Assembly (NCBI RefSeq): GCF_013359755.1
Contig: NZ_JABMCJ010000079.1
Location: 124,001 to 188,000 of the forward strand
Source of the DNA: Tardiphaga robiniae
GTDB taxonomy: Bacteria > Pseudomonadota > Alphaproteobacteria > Rhizobiales > Xanthobacteraceae
Length of the DNA stretch: 64,000 nucleotides
Direction: 5' to 3'
Shown here piece after piece: positions 17,973 through 29,508 of the stretch; position 1 is the first letter of the stretch, and every line of letters begins with the position of its first letter. Position numbers and translations under genes: made by a program. The notes under the pieces were generated by a model, which saw only the letters and a program-made list of their open reading frames with translations, was not told the DNA's origin and did not search any database.

Positions 17973-19054
17973 TCCCGCCCCTCGTCTTTCGTATCCTGCG
18001 TCGTCGCATCCGTTCCCGGCATGCTCTCGCGGGCGAGTTTCTCAACCGCGAGGATCTCGCGGAACCATTGCTTGGTCGGCCGGGCAAAGATGCCACCCCA
18101 CCGCGCGCGCGGCGGAATGCTGTCTTTCACTCCGGCCATTGCGGCGACCTGCGCGCCATCGCCAATCGTAATGTGATTGTTGAGGCCCACCATGGCGCCC
18201 AGCGCGACGTTGTCGCCGATGGTCAGGCTGCCTGCAAGGCCACATTTTGCAGCGATCACACAGTGCCGTCCAATTGTCACATTGTGGCCGATCTGGACCT
18301 GATTGTCGATTTTGGTCCCCTCGCCAATCACGGTATCGCGCAAGCTGCCGCGGTCGATGGTGGTGCCGGCGCCGATCTCGACGTCGTTCTGAATCAGGAC
18401 ACGACCGGTCTGCGGGACCTTGATGTGCTTGTCCCGGCCGAAGACGAAGCCAAAGCCGTCCTGGCCGAACTTGCAGCCGGGATGAACGAGTACGTTGTTG
18501 CCGATCAGTGTGAACTGCAGCGTGCTGCCAGCGCCGATATTGCAGTCGCGTCCGATCTTGACCCCGGCGGCGATCACCGCGCCAGAACCGATGATGGTGC
18601 CGGAACCGATCTCCACATCCGGGCCGATCACGGCCAGCGGATCCACCGTAACATCATCCTCGAGCTGAGCAGAGGGATGGATGACGGCGGATGCGGCGAT
18701 GCCAGTAATGTCAAAGCCGGAGACCGGACGCAGCGTGTCCGCGTGCAGTTCGCGCGCCAATTCCACGAAGGCCGCAAATGGCCGCTTGGCGCGCAGCACC
18801 GTTACGTGAGCCGGAATATCGCCCTTGAAGCTCTCGCTCACCAGGCACGCACCGGCCTTGGTGTGGGTGAGCTGGTCGATATAGCGGAGATTTTCGAAGA
18901 AGGTCAGGTGATGGGGGCCGGCCTCATCAAGCGAGGCTACGCCAGTCACGACCTGGTCGGCCCGCGTCGGGTCGACCAGTCGTGCCTTCGTTGACGCGGC
19001 TATTTCAGCCAGCGTCAACGACGGCGATTGCTTGAAGAACGTCGGCAGAACCAT
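17969..19054 (-). CDS. lpxD: UDP-3-O-acylglucosamine N-acyltransferase LpxD
   Basis: LpxD adds the N-linked acyl chain in the third step of lipid A synthesis. An N-terminal uridine-binding domain ([16 protein letters not shown]) is followed by a long hexapeptide-repeat helix ([20 protein letters not shown] and more) and a C-terminal helix. I start at the ATG at 19054 (MVLPTFFKQ) from family knowledge, giving 361 residues. A TTG at 19084, next to the bamA stop, would add ten residues. Confidence 0.93.
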   Translation of the reverse strand: MVLPTFFKQSPSLTLAEIAASTKARLVDPTRADQVVTGVASLDEAGPHHLTFFENLRYIDQLTHTKAGACLVSESFKGDIPAHVTVLRAKRPFAAFVELARELHADTLRPVSGFDITGIAASAVIHPSAQLEDDVTVDPLAVIGPDVEIGSGTIIGSGAVIAAGVKIGRDCNIGAGSTLQFTLIGNNVLVHPGCKFGQDGFGFVFGRDKHIKVPQTGRVLIQNDVEIGAGTTIDRGSLRDTVIGEGTKIDNQVQIGHNVTIGRHCVIAAKCGLAGSLTIGDNVALGAMVGLNNHITIGDGAQVAAMAGVKDSIPPRARWGGIFARPTKQWFREILAVEKLARESMPGTDATTQDTKDEGRE

Positions 19055-19086
19055 TCCACCCGTCGCGGTCCGGCCGGAGATCAAAC

Positions 19087-21621
19087 TCAGAACGAAGTTC
19101 CGCCGCCGAACTTGAACTGCTGCACGCGATCATAGGCGCCCTTGGTGATCGGCACTGCGTAATCGAAGCGCAGCGGACCAAACGGCGACTGCCAGATCAG
19201 GCCAACACCGACCGACGACCGGACGACATTGCCATCGTCATAGGTCATGCCAGCGCAGTTACCGACCGAAGTCCGGCTAGCAGCCACACAACCGGCAGCG
19301 TTGACTTCGCCAGTCTGAGCCCAACTCGTCGGTCCCTGATAATCCCAGAGACCGCCAGCATCGGCATAGACCGCACCCTTGATGCCAACTTCCTTCGGCA
19401 GGAACCAGAACGGCATCTGCAATTCAGCCGAAGCGCCCCAATACTTCGTGCCGCCGAGTGCGTCACCGTAGGATCCCAGCGCAACGTAGCTGATGTCACG
19501 CGGACCGATACCGTTCTGCGCGAAACCACGCACCAAGTTCGGACCCATCTGGAAGTGATCCAGCATGCGGATGTCTTCGCCGACCTTGTTCAGCATGCCA
19601 CCCTGGACACGCAGCAAACCAACGATGTCGGCCACAAGCGGGGTGTAGTACTTCGCATCGACGGTGGTCTTCAGGTAGGTCACGTCGCCACCGACGCCGG
19701 CGTAGTCCTGTTTGAACTCCAGGAACAGACCATCTGTCGGGTTCTTGTTATTGTCGAGCGTGTTGTAGTTGAGCGTATAGCCCAGAGCCGAGGTCAGCGT
19801 CTTGCCGCTGGCCAGCTCGCGGCGAACCGGCAGCGACGACTCGCCATCTGCATAACAGCCCCAGTTGCCGGAACCTGTTTCGGCGAAGCCAAGGCCAAAC
19901 AACGAATTCAGATAGCCAGGCGTGTTGGTTGCAGTCGGGCTGCCCGGAAGATTGTTACAATTCGCGAGCGTGCTCGGCAGCGAAATCTGCTGCTGATAGA
20001 TCGAGTAGCGCAGCTGCAGCGCGAGATCTTCACGCAGCTGGAAGCCGAGACGCGGGCTAAAGCCTAGCGTCTTGGTGTTGTACGAAATGTAGCTGTTGGA
20101 CAGCTGCTCGCGCTGATAGAAATCGAGGCCAAGGGCCACGCGGTAGTCGAGCAGGTAAGGCTCGACGAAGGACAGCGAGTAGCCACGGGCATACTGGCCA
20201 TACTGGACCGACGCCTTGGCAAACAGGCCACGACCGAGGAAGTTACGTTCCGAGACGCTGACTTCGCCGAGTGCACCGTCGGTGGTCGAGTAACCACCCG
20301 AGACCGAGAAGTCGCCGGTGGATTTTTCTTCCAGATCGACAACCAGGATCACGCGATCGCTGGATGAACCAGGCTCGGTCGTCACCTTCACGCTCTTGAA
20401 GAAGTCGAGGTTCTTCAGGCGGCGCTCGGCACGATCGACCAGCGCACGATTATAGGCGTCGCCTTCTGCGAGATCGAATTCGCGACGGATGACATAGTCA
20501 CGGGTACGCGTGTTGCCGCGCACATTGATGCGCTCGATATAGACGCGCGGGCCCTCTTCCACCGTGAAGCCGATGGTGACGGTGTGAGATTCGAAATTGC
20601 GATCGCCACGCGGACGCACGACGGCAAAGGCGTAGCCGCGGCGGGACATTTCGATCTGCATTTCCTCGACCGACTTCTCCAGCGCTTCCGCGTTGTAAAG
20701 CGAGCCGACGCCAACGCGCGAGAAGCTGCGCAGCGAGTTCGGATCGAACTGCGGAATGGTGGACGAGAAGTCGACCGACGACACGCGGTACTGCTGGCCT
20801 TCTTCGATCTTGAAGGTGACCAGGAAGCCCTTCTGGTTCGGGTCGTATTCGGTGAGCGCGGCGACGACCTGAACGTCGGCAAAGCCGTTCTTCAGGTAAT
20901 AGCGGCGGATCAGGTCGCGATCGGCTTCGATGCGGTCCGGATCATAGATGTCGCCCGAAGCCAGGAAGCTCAGGAGGTTCGATTCACGGGTCTTGATGAC
21001 GTCCTTGAGGCGGTAGGACGAGTAATAGTTGTTGCCGATGAACTGGATCGACTTCACGCCGGTCTTCGCGCCTTCGTTGATCGTGAAGATCAGGTCGACG
21101 CGGTTGTTCGGCTGCTCAATGAATTCCGGAACGACGCTGACGTCATAACGGCCAGAGCGACGATAGATTTCGGAAATGCGCTGGGCATCGGCCTGCACCA
21201 TCGGGCGCGACAACGTCCCGCGCGGCTTCGACTGCACTTCAGCGTTCAGCTGGTCGTCCTTGACCTTCTTGTTACCTTCGAAGGCGACACGGCCAATGAC
21301 CGGGTTTTCGACGACGCTGACGACCAGACGGCCACCGGCCTGATTGATCTTCACATCCTGGAACAGGCCGGTCTCGATGAGCGACTTGAGGCCGTCATCG
21401 ATGGTGCCCTGATCCAGCCGGCCACTCGGGCCGGGACGGAAATAGGAGCGGATGGTCTCCACATCCACGCGACGATTGCCTTCAACAACAATCGAAGCGG
21501 CGGTCTGAGCCACGGCAGTCGAAGAAACGAGCGCAGCAGTCGCTGTAACGGCGACCGGCATGGCGACCAAGATCGAAGCAGCAAGAAGGCCGCCCCGGAA
21601 ACCCCGCAAACCAAAAATCAT
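19087..21621 (-). CDS. bamA: Outer membrane protein assembly factor BamA
   Basis: BamA is the core of the machine that folds beta-barrel proteins into the outer membrane. With the ATG at 21621 the protein has 844 residues: a long signal peptide with cleavage near STAVAQ, five POTRA domains (about 50-430, starting [10 protein letters not shown]), and a 16-strand barrel ending in phenylalanine (FKFGGGTSF), the usual outer-membrane C-terminal signal. The barrel contains Cys residues in NCNNLPGS and GCYADGE that are not typical of the enteric protein. The reading frame continues 59 codons upstream without family similarity. Confidence 0.96.
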   Translation of the reverse strand: MIFGLRGFRGGLLAASILVAMPVAVTATAALVSSTAVAQTAASIVVEGNRRVDVETIRSYFRPGPSGRLDQGTIDDGLKSLIETGLFQDVKINQAGGRLVVSVVENPVIGRVAFEGNKKVKDDQLNAEVQSKPRGTLSRPMVQADAQRISEIYRRSGRYDVSVVPEFIEQPNNRVDLIFTINEGAKTGVKSIQFIGNNYYSSYRLKDVIKTRESNLLSFLASGDIYDPDRIEADRDLIRRYYLKNGFADVQVVAALTEYDPNQKGFLVTFKIEEGQQYRVSSVDFSSTIPQFDPNSLRSFSRVGVGSLYNAEALEKSVEEMQIEMSRRGYAFAVVRPRGDRNFESHTVTIGFTVEEGPRVYIERINVRGNTRTRDYVIRREFDLAEGDAYNRALVDRAERRLKNLDFFKSVKVTTEPGSSSDRVILVVDLEEKSTGDFSVSGGYSTTDGALGEVSVSERNFLGRGLFAKASVQYGQYARGYSLSFVEPYLLDYRVALGLDFYQREQLSNSYISYNTKTLGFSPRLGFQLREDLALQLRYSIYQQQISLPSTLANCNNLPGSPTATNTPGYLNSLFGLGFAETGSGNWGCYADGESSLPVRRELASGKTLTSALGYTLNYNTLDNNKNPTDGLFLEFKQDYAGVGGDVTYLKTTVDAKYYTPLVADIVGLLRVQGGMLNKVGEDIRMLDHFQMGPNLVRGFAQNGIGPRDISYVALGSYGDALGGTKYWGASAELQMPFWFLPKEVGIKGAVYADAGGLWDYQGPTSWAQTGEVNAAGCVAASRTSVGNCAGMTYDDGNVVRSSVGVGLIWQSPFGPLRFDYAVPITKGAYDRVQQFKFGGGTSF

Positions 21622-21794
21622 GCGCAAAGCGCCCTTATCATTCCATCGCCAGCCCGCACCCCTACGGTCTGACAGAATCCCTTTAGTGGCCCAGCTTGTA
21701 GCCAATTTTACCTGACTGGCAAACGACCTTTCGCGCTGCAATTCTAATTTCATTCCAAGACGTTGCCCATCGGCCACGTTACCCCCAGCCTCGA

Positions 21795-22946
21795 TCATGA
21801 CGAAGCCAGGTGAAGAATGTCGTTATAGGTCGCAAATACCATCAACATCAGCACTAAACCGAGGCCAATGCGGAAGCCCATCTCCTGCGCGCGCTCCGAC
21901 AGCGGGCGCCCACGAACGGCTTCGACGGCATAGAACAAAAGATGACCGCCATCGAGAAGCGGCACCGGAAACAGGTTGAGAAGGCCGATCGAGATCGACA
22001 GTACCGCCGCCAGGTGAATCAGGGCGGTCAGGCCTATTGTCGCCACCTGCCCCGAGATCTGGGCGATTCGCATCGGACCGCCGATCTGGTCGGCCGCCTC
22101 GCGTCCGGTGAATACACCGCCGATATAGGCGATGGTACGGTCCACGACGAACCAGGTTTCCTTGACGCCCAGCACGAAAGCGGTCGCCGGATTGACCCGC
22201 TCGGTGGTCGCTTCGCCAACCGCTGTCGCGCGGGTAATGCCGAGGACGCCGAGACGATGGACGTTACCGAAGCTGTCTTTGACTTCGCGAAGTTCTGGCG
22301 TGCCCTTCAGCTCGACCGTGGCTTCGCCGCGCTTGACGCTGAAGGCCAGCTGCTCGCCAGCCTTGGTGCCGACGATGCGCTGCATGTCGGAGAAGCTGCC
22401 AATGACCTTGCCATCGATGGCCTTGATGATGTCGCCCGACTGGAACCCAGCCTTCTCGGCCGCGCTGCCCGCCTGAATGCTGTCGACCTTGGCGGTCGTG
22501 CTCGGCTTGCCAAAGAACGTGAACAGGCAGGTGAAAATGACGATCGCGAGGATGAAGTTGGCGATCGGACCGGCAGCCACAATGGCCGCACGCTGGCCAA
22601 CCCGCTTGTGATGGAAGCTGCCCTTGCGCTCATCCGCCGTCATGCCTTCCAGCGCGGCGCTTGAGGGGGTCGAGGCTTCGCTCTCGTCGCCGAAGAACTT
22701 CACGTAGCCGCCAAGCGGAATCGCGGAAATCTTCCAGCGCGTGCCATGGCGATCGTTGAAGCCGGCCAGTTCGGGACCGAAGCCGAGCGAGAACGTCAGG
22801 ACCTTAACGCCGTTCCAGCGGGCGACCAGGAAGTGGCCGAGTTCGTGGAAGAACACCACGATCGTCAGGACAAACAGAAAGGGGATGATATAGCCGATAA
22901 AGCCGTGGCTTAACGTATTGAAACTATGTTGGAAAAACTCAAGCAT
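21795..22946 (-). CDS. rseP: Site-2 protease RseP / EcfE family
   Basis: An intramembrane zinc metalloprotease that in model bacteria cleaves anti-sigma factors and clears signal-peptide remnants. The zinc motif HELGH is at residues 34-38 in the first membrane helix, a PDZ domain follows (about 130-210, KAGFQSGDIIKAIDGK), and the third zinc ligand is in PVPLLDGGHLLF near residue 320. The 383-residue length is right for a single-PDZ alphaproteobacterial version. It precedes bamA with a 173-base gap. Confidence 0.94.
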   Translation of the reverse strand: MLEFFQHSFNTLSHGFIGYIIPFLFVLTIVVFFHELGHFLVARWNGVKVLTFSLGFGPELAGFNDRHGTRWKISAIPLGGYVKFFGDESEASTPSSAALEGMTADERKGSFHHKRVGQRAAIVAAGPIANFILAIVIFTCLFTFFGKPSTTAKVDSIQAGSAAEKAGFQSGDIIKAIDGKVIGSFSDMQRIVGTKAGEQLAFSVKRGEATVELKGTPELREVKDSFGNVHRLGVLGITRATAVGEATTERVNPATAFVLGVKETWFVVDRTIAYIGGVFTGREAADQIGGPMRIAQISGQVATIGLTALIHLAAVLSISIGLLNLFPVPLLDGGHLLFYAVEAVRGRPLSERAQEMGFRIGLGLVLMLMVFATYNDILHLASS

Positions 22947-22989
22947 CCCGATCCCCTAACGCGAGGCCAAAGGCCCCGTCCCCAATGCT

Positions 22990-24213
22990 CTAGGATGCCT
23001 TTGCGGCAATTTGAGGCAAGAGGGTGGCAGCCATTTTTCTCGCTTTATGGTCAACAGCGATGGCGTCATCCGCCGACGACAACGGCGCCAAATTCCCTGC
23101 CCGCACCCATTCATTCATGGTGGCTTCGACCAGCCGTGCAATGGCGCCAAAGCGGATCTTCTGGGCGGTGAAGGCAGCCACGGCGATCTCGTTGGCCGCG
23201 TTGTAGACGGTGGTCGCGCCGCTGCCGGTGCGCAGCGCGTCATAGGCCAGCTTCAGGCCAGGGAAGCGCGCGTAATCCGGTGCCTCGAAGGTCAGCGAAC
23301 CAATTTTGGCGAGATCGAGCGGTGCCGCCCGGCCCGGAATGCGGTCCGGCCAACCCAGGCAATGCGCGATCGGCGTGCGCATGTCGGGCGAACCGAGCTG
23401 CGCCATGACAGAATAATCGCGGAACTCGACCATGCCGTGGATGATCGACTGCGGATGCACCAATACGTCGATTTCGTCCGGCGCCAGCGCGAACAGATAG
23501 GACGCCTCGATCACTTCGAGGCCCTTGTTCATCATCGATGCGGAGTCGATGGTAATTTTCTGCCCCATCGACCAGTTCGGATGTTTCAGCGCCTGCGCCA
23601 GCGTTGCCTGCTCGATATCGGCGGCAGCCCAGGTGCGGAACGGTCCGCCCGAGGCGGTGATGATGACGCGGGTCAGTTCCTCGCGGCTGCCGGAAGCCAG
23701 CGCCTGGAACAGAGCATTGTGCTCACTGTCCGCCGGCAGGATGCAGGCGCCAGCTTTGGCGGCGCGATCCATGAAGAAATCGCCGGCGCAAACGAGGCAT
23801 TCCTTGTTGGCCAGTGCAACCGTTGCACCGCGGTCGACGGCGGCGAGCGCAGGCTTCAAGCCGGCGGCGCCTGATACGGCGGCCATCAGCCAGTCGGCCG
23901 GACGCTCTGCAGCCTCGACGATGGCGCTATCCCCTGCCCCGCTGGCGATGCCGGTGCCGGCGAGCGCCGCGCGGAGTTCGTCCAGCTTGGATTCATCAGC
24001 GACGGCCACAAAGCGCGCGTTGAATTCCTTGGCCAGCTTGACCACGCCTTCGACGTTGCCGTTAGCCGTCAAAGCCTCCACCTGGTACCGCTCGGGCGAC
24101 GCTCGTAGCAAATCCATGGTGCTGTCGCCGATCGAACCGGTTGCACCGAGGACAGTGATGCTGCGCAGACTGGACGCGGCGGGCTTGTTATTTCGCAGGG
24201 GAACAGCGCTCAT
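22990..24213 (-). CDS. dxr: 1-deoxy-D-xylulose 5-phosphate reductoisomerase
   Basis: Dxr catalyses the committed step of the MEP isoprenoid pathway, using NADPH. The N-terminal nucleotide fold shows [16 protein letters not shown], and the metal and substrate region shows [12 protein letters not shown]. The 407-residue length with the start at 24213 ([11 protein letters not shown]) is normal; 12 codons upstream in frame look spurious because they run into cdsA. Four bases separate it from the cdsA stop. Confidence 0.96.
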   Translation of the reverse strand: MSAVPLRNNKPAASSLRSITVLGATGSIGDSTMDLLRASPERYQVEALTANGNVEGVVKLAKEFNARFVAVADESKLDELRAALAGTGIASGAGDSAIVEAAERPADWLMAAVSGAAGLKPALAAVDRGATVALANKECLVCAGDFFMDRAAKAGACILPADSEHNALFQALASGSREELTRVIITASGGPFRTWAAADIEQATLAQALKHPNWSMGQKITIDSASMMNKGLEVIEASYLFALAPDEIDVLVHPQSIIHGMVEFRDYSVMAQLGSPDMRTPIAHCLGWPDRIPGRAAPLDLAKIGSLTFEAPDYARFPGLKLAYDALRTGSGATTVYNAANEIAVAAFTAQKIRFGAIARLVEATMNEWVRAGNLAPLSSADDAIAVDHKARKMAATLLPQIAAKAS

Positions 24214-24217
24214 CAAA

Positions 24218-24937
24218 TCACCAAACCATAAGACCGCGGCCGACGCCATCTGCGCCGCCGCGTAAAAGACCGATCACCGCAGCAGCCACCACCGCGAACA
24301 CGTAGCCGTCGAGGCGATCCAGCAGACCGCCATGACCAGGAATGATCTGGCCGGAATCCTTGACGCCGAATTTGCGCTTCACTGCGGACTCGAAGAGATC
24401 GCCGAGTTGCGACAGCACCGTCAGCACGGTTGCGACCATGAGCAGCGGCAGCAGCCTGCCCAAACCATTCATGGCAAAACCGGCAGCCACAGCAAGGCTG
24501 AGAACAAAACCGCCGATAGCGCCGGCCCATGTCTTCTTCGGACTGACGCGCGGCCACAGTTTCGGGCCGCCGATGCCGCGCCCGGCGAAATAGCCGCCGA
24601 TATCGGTCATCCAGACCACCAACAGAATGAACATCAGGGCCGAGAAGCCCCAGACGGGATCGAGGCGCACGACAATGGACGCCGCAAACGCAGCCAAGGC
24701 ATAGACGACGCCGAGCCCGATCCAGCCGACATGATTGCCGACAATGGCCCGCCATTCCAGGAAGAGACCAACCGACACCAGCGTCACGAGGCCGAACCAC
24801 AGCCAGCCACCGGTATAGGCGGCGAAGATCGCGACGGGGATCAGTACCAGCGCGGCCAGGACGCGCATCAAGAGATTGCGCAGCCCCCGGTCATCCGCCT
24901 GCTTCGGCGTACTGTCGTCCTGGGTCACGCCGGTCAC
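24218..24937 (-). CDS. cdsA: Phosphatidate cytidylyltransferase
   Basis: CdsA makes CDP-diacylglycerol, the precursor of all phospholipid head-group reactions. A 239-residue protein with about seven membrane segments and the C-terminal CDS signature [20 protein letters not shown] followed by GLLDRLD. It is somewhat shorter at the N-terminus than the E. coli enzyme. Its start overlaps the uppS stop by 4 bases, indicating coupled translation. Confidence 0.93.
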   Translation of the reverse strand: MTGVTQDDSTPKQADDRGLRNLLMRVLAALVLIPVAIFAAYTGGWLWFGLVTLVSVGLFLEWRAIVGNHVGWIGLGVVYALAAFAASIVVRLDPVWGFSALMFILLVVWMTDIGGYFAGRGIGGPKLWPRVSPKKTWAGAIGGFVLSLAVAAGFAMNGLGRLLPLLMVATVLTVLSQLGDLFESAVKRKFGVKDSGQIIPGHGGLLDRLDGYVFAVVAAAVIGLLRGGADGVGRGLMVW

Positions 24938-25689
24938 GAACCGGTTTTCGCGGCGAGACCGCCGAAACGCCGCTCGCGGCGGGCATATTCGGCAATGGCG
25001 CTTTCCAGCGCGGCCTTGTCAAAATCGGGCCAGTGGATCGGCACGAAGACGAACTCGCTATAGGCAGCCTGCCACATCAGGAAGTTCGATAGCCGCTGTT
25101 CACCCGACGTGCGGATGATCAGGTCCGGGTCCGGAATATCAGGCGCGTCGAGATACTGGCCGAGCGTATCGACATTGATGCTTTCGGGCGTCCGCTTGCC
25201 CTCGGCAACCTCGCGCGCAAGGCGCTGCGCTGCCATGGCGATCTCGTGCCGCGAGCCGTAGTTGAAGGCGACCACGAGATTGAGCTGGGTGTTGCCCCGC
25301 GTCAGGTCCTCGGCCTCTTTCAGCAATGACGCGATATCGGAATCGAGGCCCTGGCGCTCTCCAATCACACGGACCCGCACGCCGTCGCGATGCAGGGTGG
25401 CAAGGTCGTTGCGGATGAAGCGACGCAGCAGGCCGAACAGATCGCTGATCTCGGATGCGGGCCGCGACCAGTTCTCGGAGCTGAACGAGAAGATCGTCAA
25501 ATATTGGATGCCGAGTTCGTTGGATGCCCGCACCACACGGCGAAGTGCCTCGACGCCGCGGCGATGGCCCTCGGCGCGCGGAAGCCCCCGCGCTGCAGCC
25601 CAGCGCCCATTGCCGTCCATGATGATCGCGACATGCAAAGGCGTGGATCGGTCCGATCCATCATTTGCGGGCGCGGCGGCATTCGACAT
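24934..25689 (-). CDS. uppS: Undecaprenyl diphosphate synthase (isoprenyl transferase)
   Basis: UppS builds the C55 lipid carrier for peptidoglycan and O-antigen. Family segments are [20 protein letters not shown] with the catalytic Asp, [16 protein letters not shown] and the C-terminal [19 protein letters not shown]. The 251-residue length is typical. With dxr it links isoprenoid supply and use in one operon. Confidence 0.96.
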   Translation of the reverse strand: MSNAAAPANDGSDRSTPLHVAIIMDGNGRWAAARGLPRAEGHRRGVEALRRVVRASNELGIQYLTIFSFSSENWSRPASEISDLFGLLRRFIRNDLATLHRDGVRVRVIGERQGLDSDIASLLKEAEDLTRGNTQLNLVVAFNYGSRHEIAMAAQRLAREVAEGKRTPESINVDTLGQYLDAPDIPDPDLIIRTSGEQRLSNFLMWQAAYSEFVFVPIHWPDFDKAALESAIAEYARRERRFGGLAAKTGS

Positions 25690-25779
25690 CGATTAAAATC
25701 CCCAGCCTATGGTCCGGCACATATGTGACCAATTTGCGGACCATACGCTTTTCAACAGCTTAAAAGCGGCTTCTAACGC

Positions 25780-26346
25780 TTAAACCGTCATGATTTCCTT
25801 TTCCTTAGCCGCCAGCAACTGATCGATTTCAGCGATTATGCTGTCCGTGACCTTCTGCACTTCGGTATCGTGGCGCTTCTGGTCGTCCTCGGAAATCTCG
25901 TGAGCCTTCTCGAGCTTCTTGATGATGTCGAGACCGTCGCGGCGGACGTGGCGCACGGCGACCTTGGCTGCCTCGGCATATTTATGCGCGACCTTCACGA
26001 GTTCCTTGCGGCGCTCGGTGTTCAATTCGGGAATGCGTAGCCGCAGAATCTGGCCTTCGGTTGCCGGGCTAAGGCCAAGATTGGAATCGACGATCGCCTT
26101 TTCCACCGCCTTGACCATCGACTTGTCCCAAACCTGCACCGACAGCAGGCGCGGCTCGGGAACGCTGACGGTCGCAACCTGGTTCAGCGGCATGTGGCTG
26201 CCATAGGCTTCCACCTGGACCGGCTCCAGCATCGAGGCTGCCGCACGTCCGGTGCGCAAGCCGCCAAGCTCATGCTTCAGCGACTGGGTCGAGCCCTGCA
26301 TACGGCGCTTGAGGTCGTTGATGTCGAATGGGGCCATGGTGGCCAT
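25780..26346 (-). CDS. frr: Ribosome recycling factor
   Basis: Frr acts with EF-G to split ribosomes after termination. The 188-residue protein shows [20 protein letters not shown] and the long-helix region [23 protein letters not shown] (given here by its key parts [15 protein letters not shown]). ATG at 26346 gives [11 protein letters not shown]; the second ATG three codons on is an equal candidate. Confidence 0.96.
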   Translation of the reverse strand: MATMAPFDINDLKRRMQGSTQSLKHELGGLRTGRAAASMLEPVQVEAYGSHMPLNQVATVSVPEPRLLSVQVWDKSMVKAVEKAIVDSNLGLSPATEGQILRLRIPELNTERRKELVKVAHKYAEAAKVAVRHVRRDGLDIIKKLEKAHEISEDDQKRHDTEVQKVTDSIIAEIDQLLAAKEKEIMTV

Positions 26347-26407
26347 GCAGCTCTCCCTTGTATCCTGCTGGTGCGAAGCGGGTATGGCGCTCCGAACCCG
26401 TCTAAAA

Positions 26408-27124
<717 letters not shown>

Positions 27125-27153
27125 GATGCGATCGCTTCCTTTCGAGGCGGCAG

Positions 27154-27176
27154 CTCCCGGCGTAGATCGCCGGGAG
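27154..27176. other. 9-bp stem-loop between tsf and pyrH
   Basis: Arms CTCCCGGCG and CGCCGGGAG with loop TAGAT are exact complements. No T-tract follows on the minus strand, so it is not a standard terminator; a role in transcript processing or partial termination is possible. Confidence 0.65.
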
Positions 27177-27191
27177 GTCTTCCAATTCGTC

Positions 27192-28115
27192 TTACTTCTG
27201 GCCGCTGGCGGCGGCAACTTCGGCAGCGAAGTCCGAAGTCTGCTTCTCGATGCCTTCGCCGAGCGCGTAGCGCACGAAGCCAGCGAGCTTGATCGGCGCG
27301 CCAACCTTGCCTTCGGCTTCCTTGACGGCCTGCGCCACCGACTTACCGGTGTCGTGGATGAAGGCCTGATCCAGCAGGCAGACTTCCTTGTAATAGGTCT
27401 TCAGGCCGTTCTCGACGATCTTCTCGATCATCGCATCCGGCTTGCCCTGCTGGCGATACTTATCCGCCATCACTTCCTTCTCGCGAGCAACGACGGCCGG
27501 ATCGAGGCCGGCCGAGTCCAGCGCCTGCGGGTTGGCAGCAGCGACATGCATCGCGATCTGTTTCCCAAGGGTCGCGAGCTCGTCAGCCTTGCCGGTGGAT
27601 TCCAGCGCGACGATGATGCCCATCTTGCCGAGACCTTCGATCACGGCGTTATGCACGTAGCTCGACACGACGCCGGCCGAGACTTCCAGCGTCGCGGCGC
27701 GGCGCAGGGTCATGTTTTCGCCGATGGTGGCGATGGCTTCGGTGATCGCGGTCTCGACGGTAGCTTCGCCAATCTTGTGAGCCTTGATGGCTTCGACGTC
27801 GGAGCCGACCTTGAGCGCCACCTGGGCGATCATCTTGACCAGACCCTGGAACTGATCGTTGCGCGCGACAAAGTCGGTCTCGGAATTGACTTCGACCACG
27901 ACGCCCTTGTTGCCGGCGGTGAGAACGCCGATCAGGCCTTCGGCCGCAACGCGGTCAGCCTTCTTGGCGGCCTTGGACAGGCCCTTCGCGCGCAGCCAGT
28001 CGATTGACGCCTGCATGTCTCCGTCATTGGCAGCCAGTGCGTTCTTGCAATCCATCATGCCGACGCCGGTGGTTTCGCGGAGGTCCTTGACCATCGCTGC
28101 AGTAATCGTTGCCAT
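27192..28115 (-). CDS. tsf: Elongation factor Ts
   Basis: EF-Ts exchanges GDP for GTP on EF-Tu. The 307-residue protein starts with the conserved UBA-like domain ([26 protein letters not shown]) and continues with the core region [12 protein letters not shown] and the dimerisation domain. It follows rpsB after about 200 bases, as in most bacteria. Confidence 0.97.
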   Translation of the reverse strand: MATITAAMVKDLRETTGVGMMDCKNALAANDGDMQASIDWLRAKGLSKAAKKADRVAAEGLIGVLTAGNKGVVVEVNSETDFVARNDQFQGLVKMIAQVALKVGSDVEAIKAHKIGEATVETAITEAIATIGENMTLRRAATLEVSAGVVSSYVHNAVIEGLGKMGIIVALESTGKADELATLGKQIAMHVAAANPQALDSAGLDPAVVAREKEVMADKYRQQGKPDAMIEKIVENGLKTYYKEVCLLDQAFIHDTGKSVAQAVKEAEGKVGAPIKLAGFVRYALGEGIEKQTSDFAAEVAAASGQK

Positions 28116-28275
28116 CGTTGAACCCTTTGCCTGTCAGGGCGCCTGCGAGCCAGCCGGTGCTGGTCAATCGCGTTACGCCGCAGGAACTATCATCGAGAGA
28201 AGTGTAGAGATGGAAAGTGCGGCCGGGATGACGGCCGCACAATAGTTTCTTGGCTGTCGCTCGGCATGATTTTGT

Positions 28276-28299
28276 CCGGAACCGGGACACCGGTTCCGG
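28276..28299. other. 10-bp stem-loop between rpsB and tsf
   Basis: Arms CCGGAACCGG and CCGGTTCCGG with loop GACA. On the minus strand ACAAAA follows, so there is no U-tract. It may act as an attenuator or RNA-processing site that separates rpsB from tsf expression. The remaining 28116-28314 sequence shows no gene. Confidence 0.65.
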
Positions 28300-28314
28300 G
28301 ATCACGCCTGCGCG

Positions 28315-29307
28315 TTACTCGGCTTCCGCCGTCAGACCCTTGGCCTGGGCGACCCAGCCGTCGGCACGGGCCGGAAGACCAACTTCTTCGCCAATCTTGT
28401 GTGCGGTGTCGTGATCGAGTTCGGCCAGCTGCCAGTAGTGGAAGATGCCGAGGTCGTTGAACTTCTTCTCGATCGCACCGGACACGCCGGTGAGCTTCTT
28501 GAGATCGTCGGCGGTGCCGCGCGGACCGGCCAGCCCCTGGAAGCCTGCTTCCGGAGCCGGGATGGCCTCAGCCACCGGGGCAGCCGATGCACCGATATCG
28601 AAGCCCGAGTCGCCCTGGGCGCGCGAGATGCCGTCGATGACAGCGCGTGCGATCAGGTCGCAATACAGCGACAGCGCACGACCGGCGTCGTCGTTGCCCG
28701 GGACCACATAGGTGATGCCCTTCGGATCCGAGTTGGTGTCGACGATCGCCGCGACAGGGATACCCAGACGCTGAGCTTCCTGGATCGCGATGTCTTCCTT
28801 GTTGGTGTCGATCACAAAGATCAGGTCGGGCAGACCGCCCATGTCCTTGATGCCGCCCAGCGAGCGATCGAGCTTGTCGCGCTCGCGCTGCAGCGTCAGA
28901 CGCTCCTTCTTGGTGTAGGCCGACGCGTCGCCAGAGTTCAGCACTTCGTCGAGGTGGCGCAGACGCTTGATCGAACCGGAGATGGTCTTCCAGTTGGTCA
29001 GCGTGCCGCCGAGCCAGCGCGAATTGACGAAGTACATCGCCGAACGCTTCGCAGCTTCGGCAACGACGTCCTGCGCCTGGCGCTTGGTGCCGACGAACAG
29101 GATGCGGCCGCCCTTGGCGACGGTGTCGCTCACAGCCTTCAGCGCGGTGTGCAGCAACGGCACGGTCTGCGCGAGATCGATGATGTGGATGTTGTTGCGT
29201 GCGCCGAAGATGTAATTCGCCATCTTCGGATTCCAGCGGTGCGACTGGTGGCCAAAGTGGACGCCAGCTTCGAGCAGTTGACGCATAGAAAATTCGGGTA
29301 GTGCCAT
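28315..29307 (-). CDS. rpsB: 30S ribosomal protein S2 with C-terminal extension
   Basis: S2 is needed for late 30S assembly and for S1 binding. Residues 1-230 are the S2 fold ([27 protein letters not shown]). Beyond about residue 250 a 75-residue extension follows, with [20 protein letters not shown], a helix-hairpin-helix-like motif also known at the C-termini of other alphaproteobacterial proteins. At 330 residues it is about 90 longer than the E. coli protein, which is normal for this lineage. Confidence 0.96.
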   Translation of the reverse strand: MALPEFSMRQLLEAGVHFGHQSHRWNPKMANYIFGARNNIHIIDLAQTVPLLHTALKAVSDTVAKGGRILFVGTKRQAQDVVAEAAKRSAMYFVNSRWLGGTLTNWKTISGSIKRLRHLDEVLNSGDASAYTKKERLTLQRERDKLDRSLGGIKDMGGLPDLIFVIDTNKEDIAIQEAQRLGIPVAAIVDTNSDPKGITYVVPGNDDAGRALSLYCDLIARAVIDGISRAQGDSGFDIGASAAPVAEAIPAPEAGFQGLAGPRGTADDLKKLTGVSGAIEKKFNDLGIFHYWQLAELDHDTAHKIGEEVGLPARADGWVAQAKGLTAEAE

Positions 29308-29436
29308 AGTATCAATTCTCCGGTTGTTTCCTCCGGAAGCGTGTGAGCAAACGAGCGTTCGGGCAGAGGATTCTGCCGTGCAGCCCGGATGCCACCGGAC
29401 GGCGATTAAGCCATGCTTCCGTGTGAGATGCGCCGG

Positions 29437-29464
29437 CTTATAGCCGGATTCCCGGGATAAGCAA
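29437..29464 (-). promoter_or_regulatory. Probable rpsB promoter
   Basis: On the minus strand a -35-like TTGCTT (29459-29464) and a -10-like TATAAG (29437-29442) are separated by 16 bases. The start would be near 29430 and would give a leader of about 120 bases before rpsB, long enough for autoregulation by S2. This is judged from consensus only. Confidence 0.5.
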
Positions 29465-29508
29465 GGAAATCCGGCGGCTTCGGCCGGTTTACCGCGCGGG
29501 TTGCCAGC

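Noticed and set aside
29470-29500. Terminator after dnaE
   Set aside because: The minus-strand hairpin with CCGGC/GCCGG is only 5 base pairs and is followed by ATTTCCTT, too weak to list.
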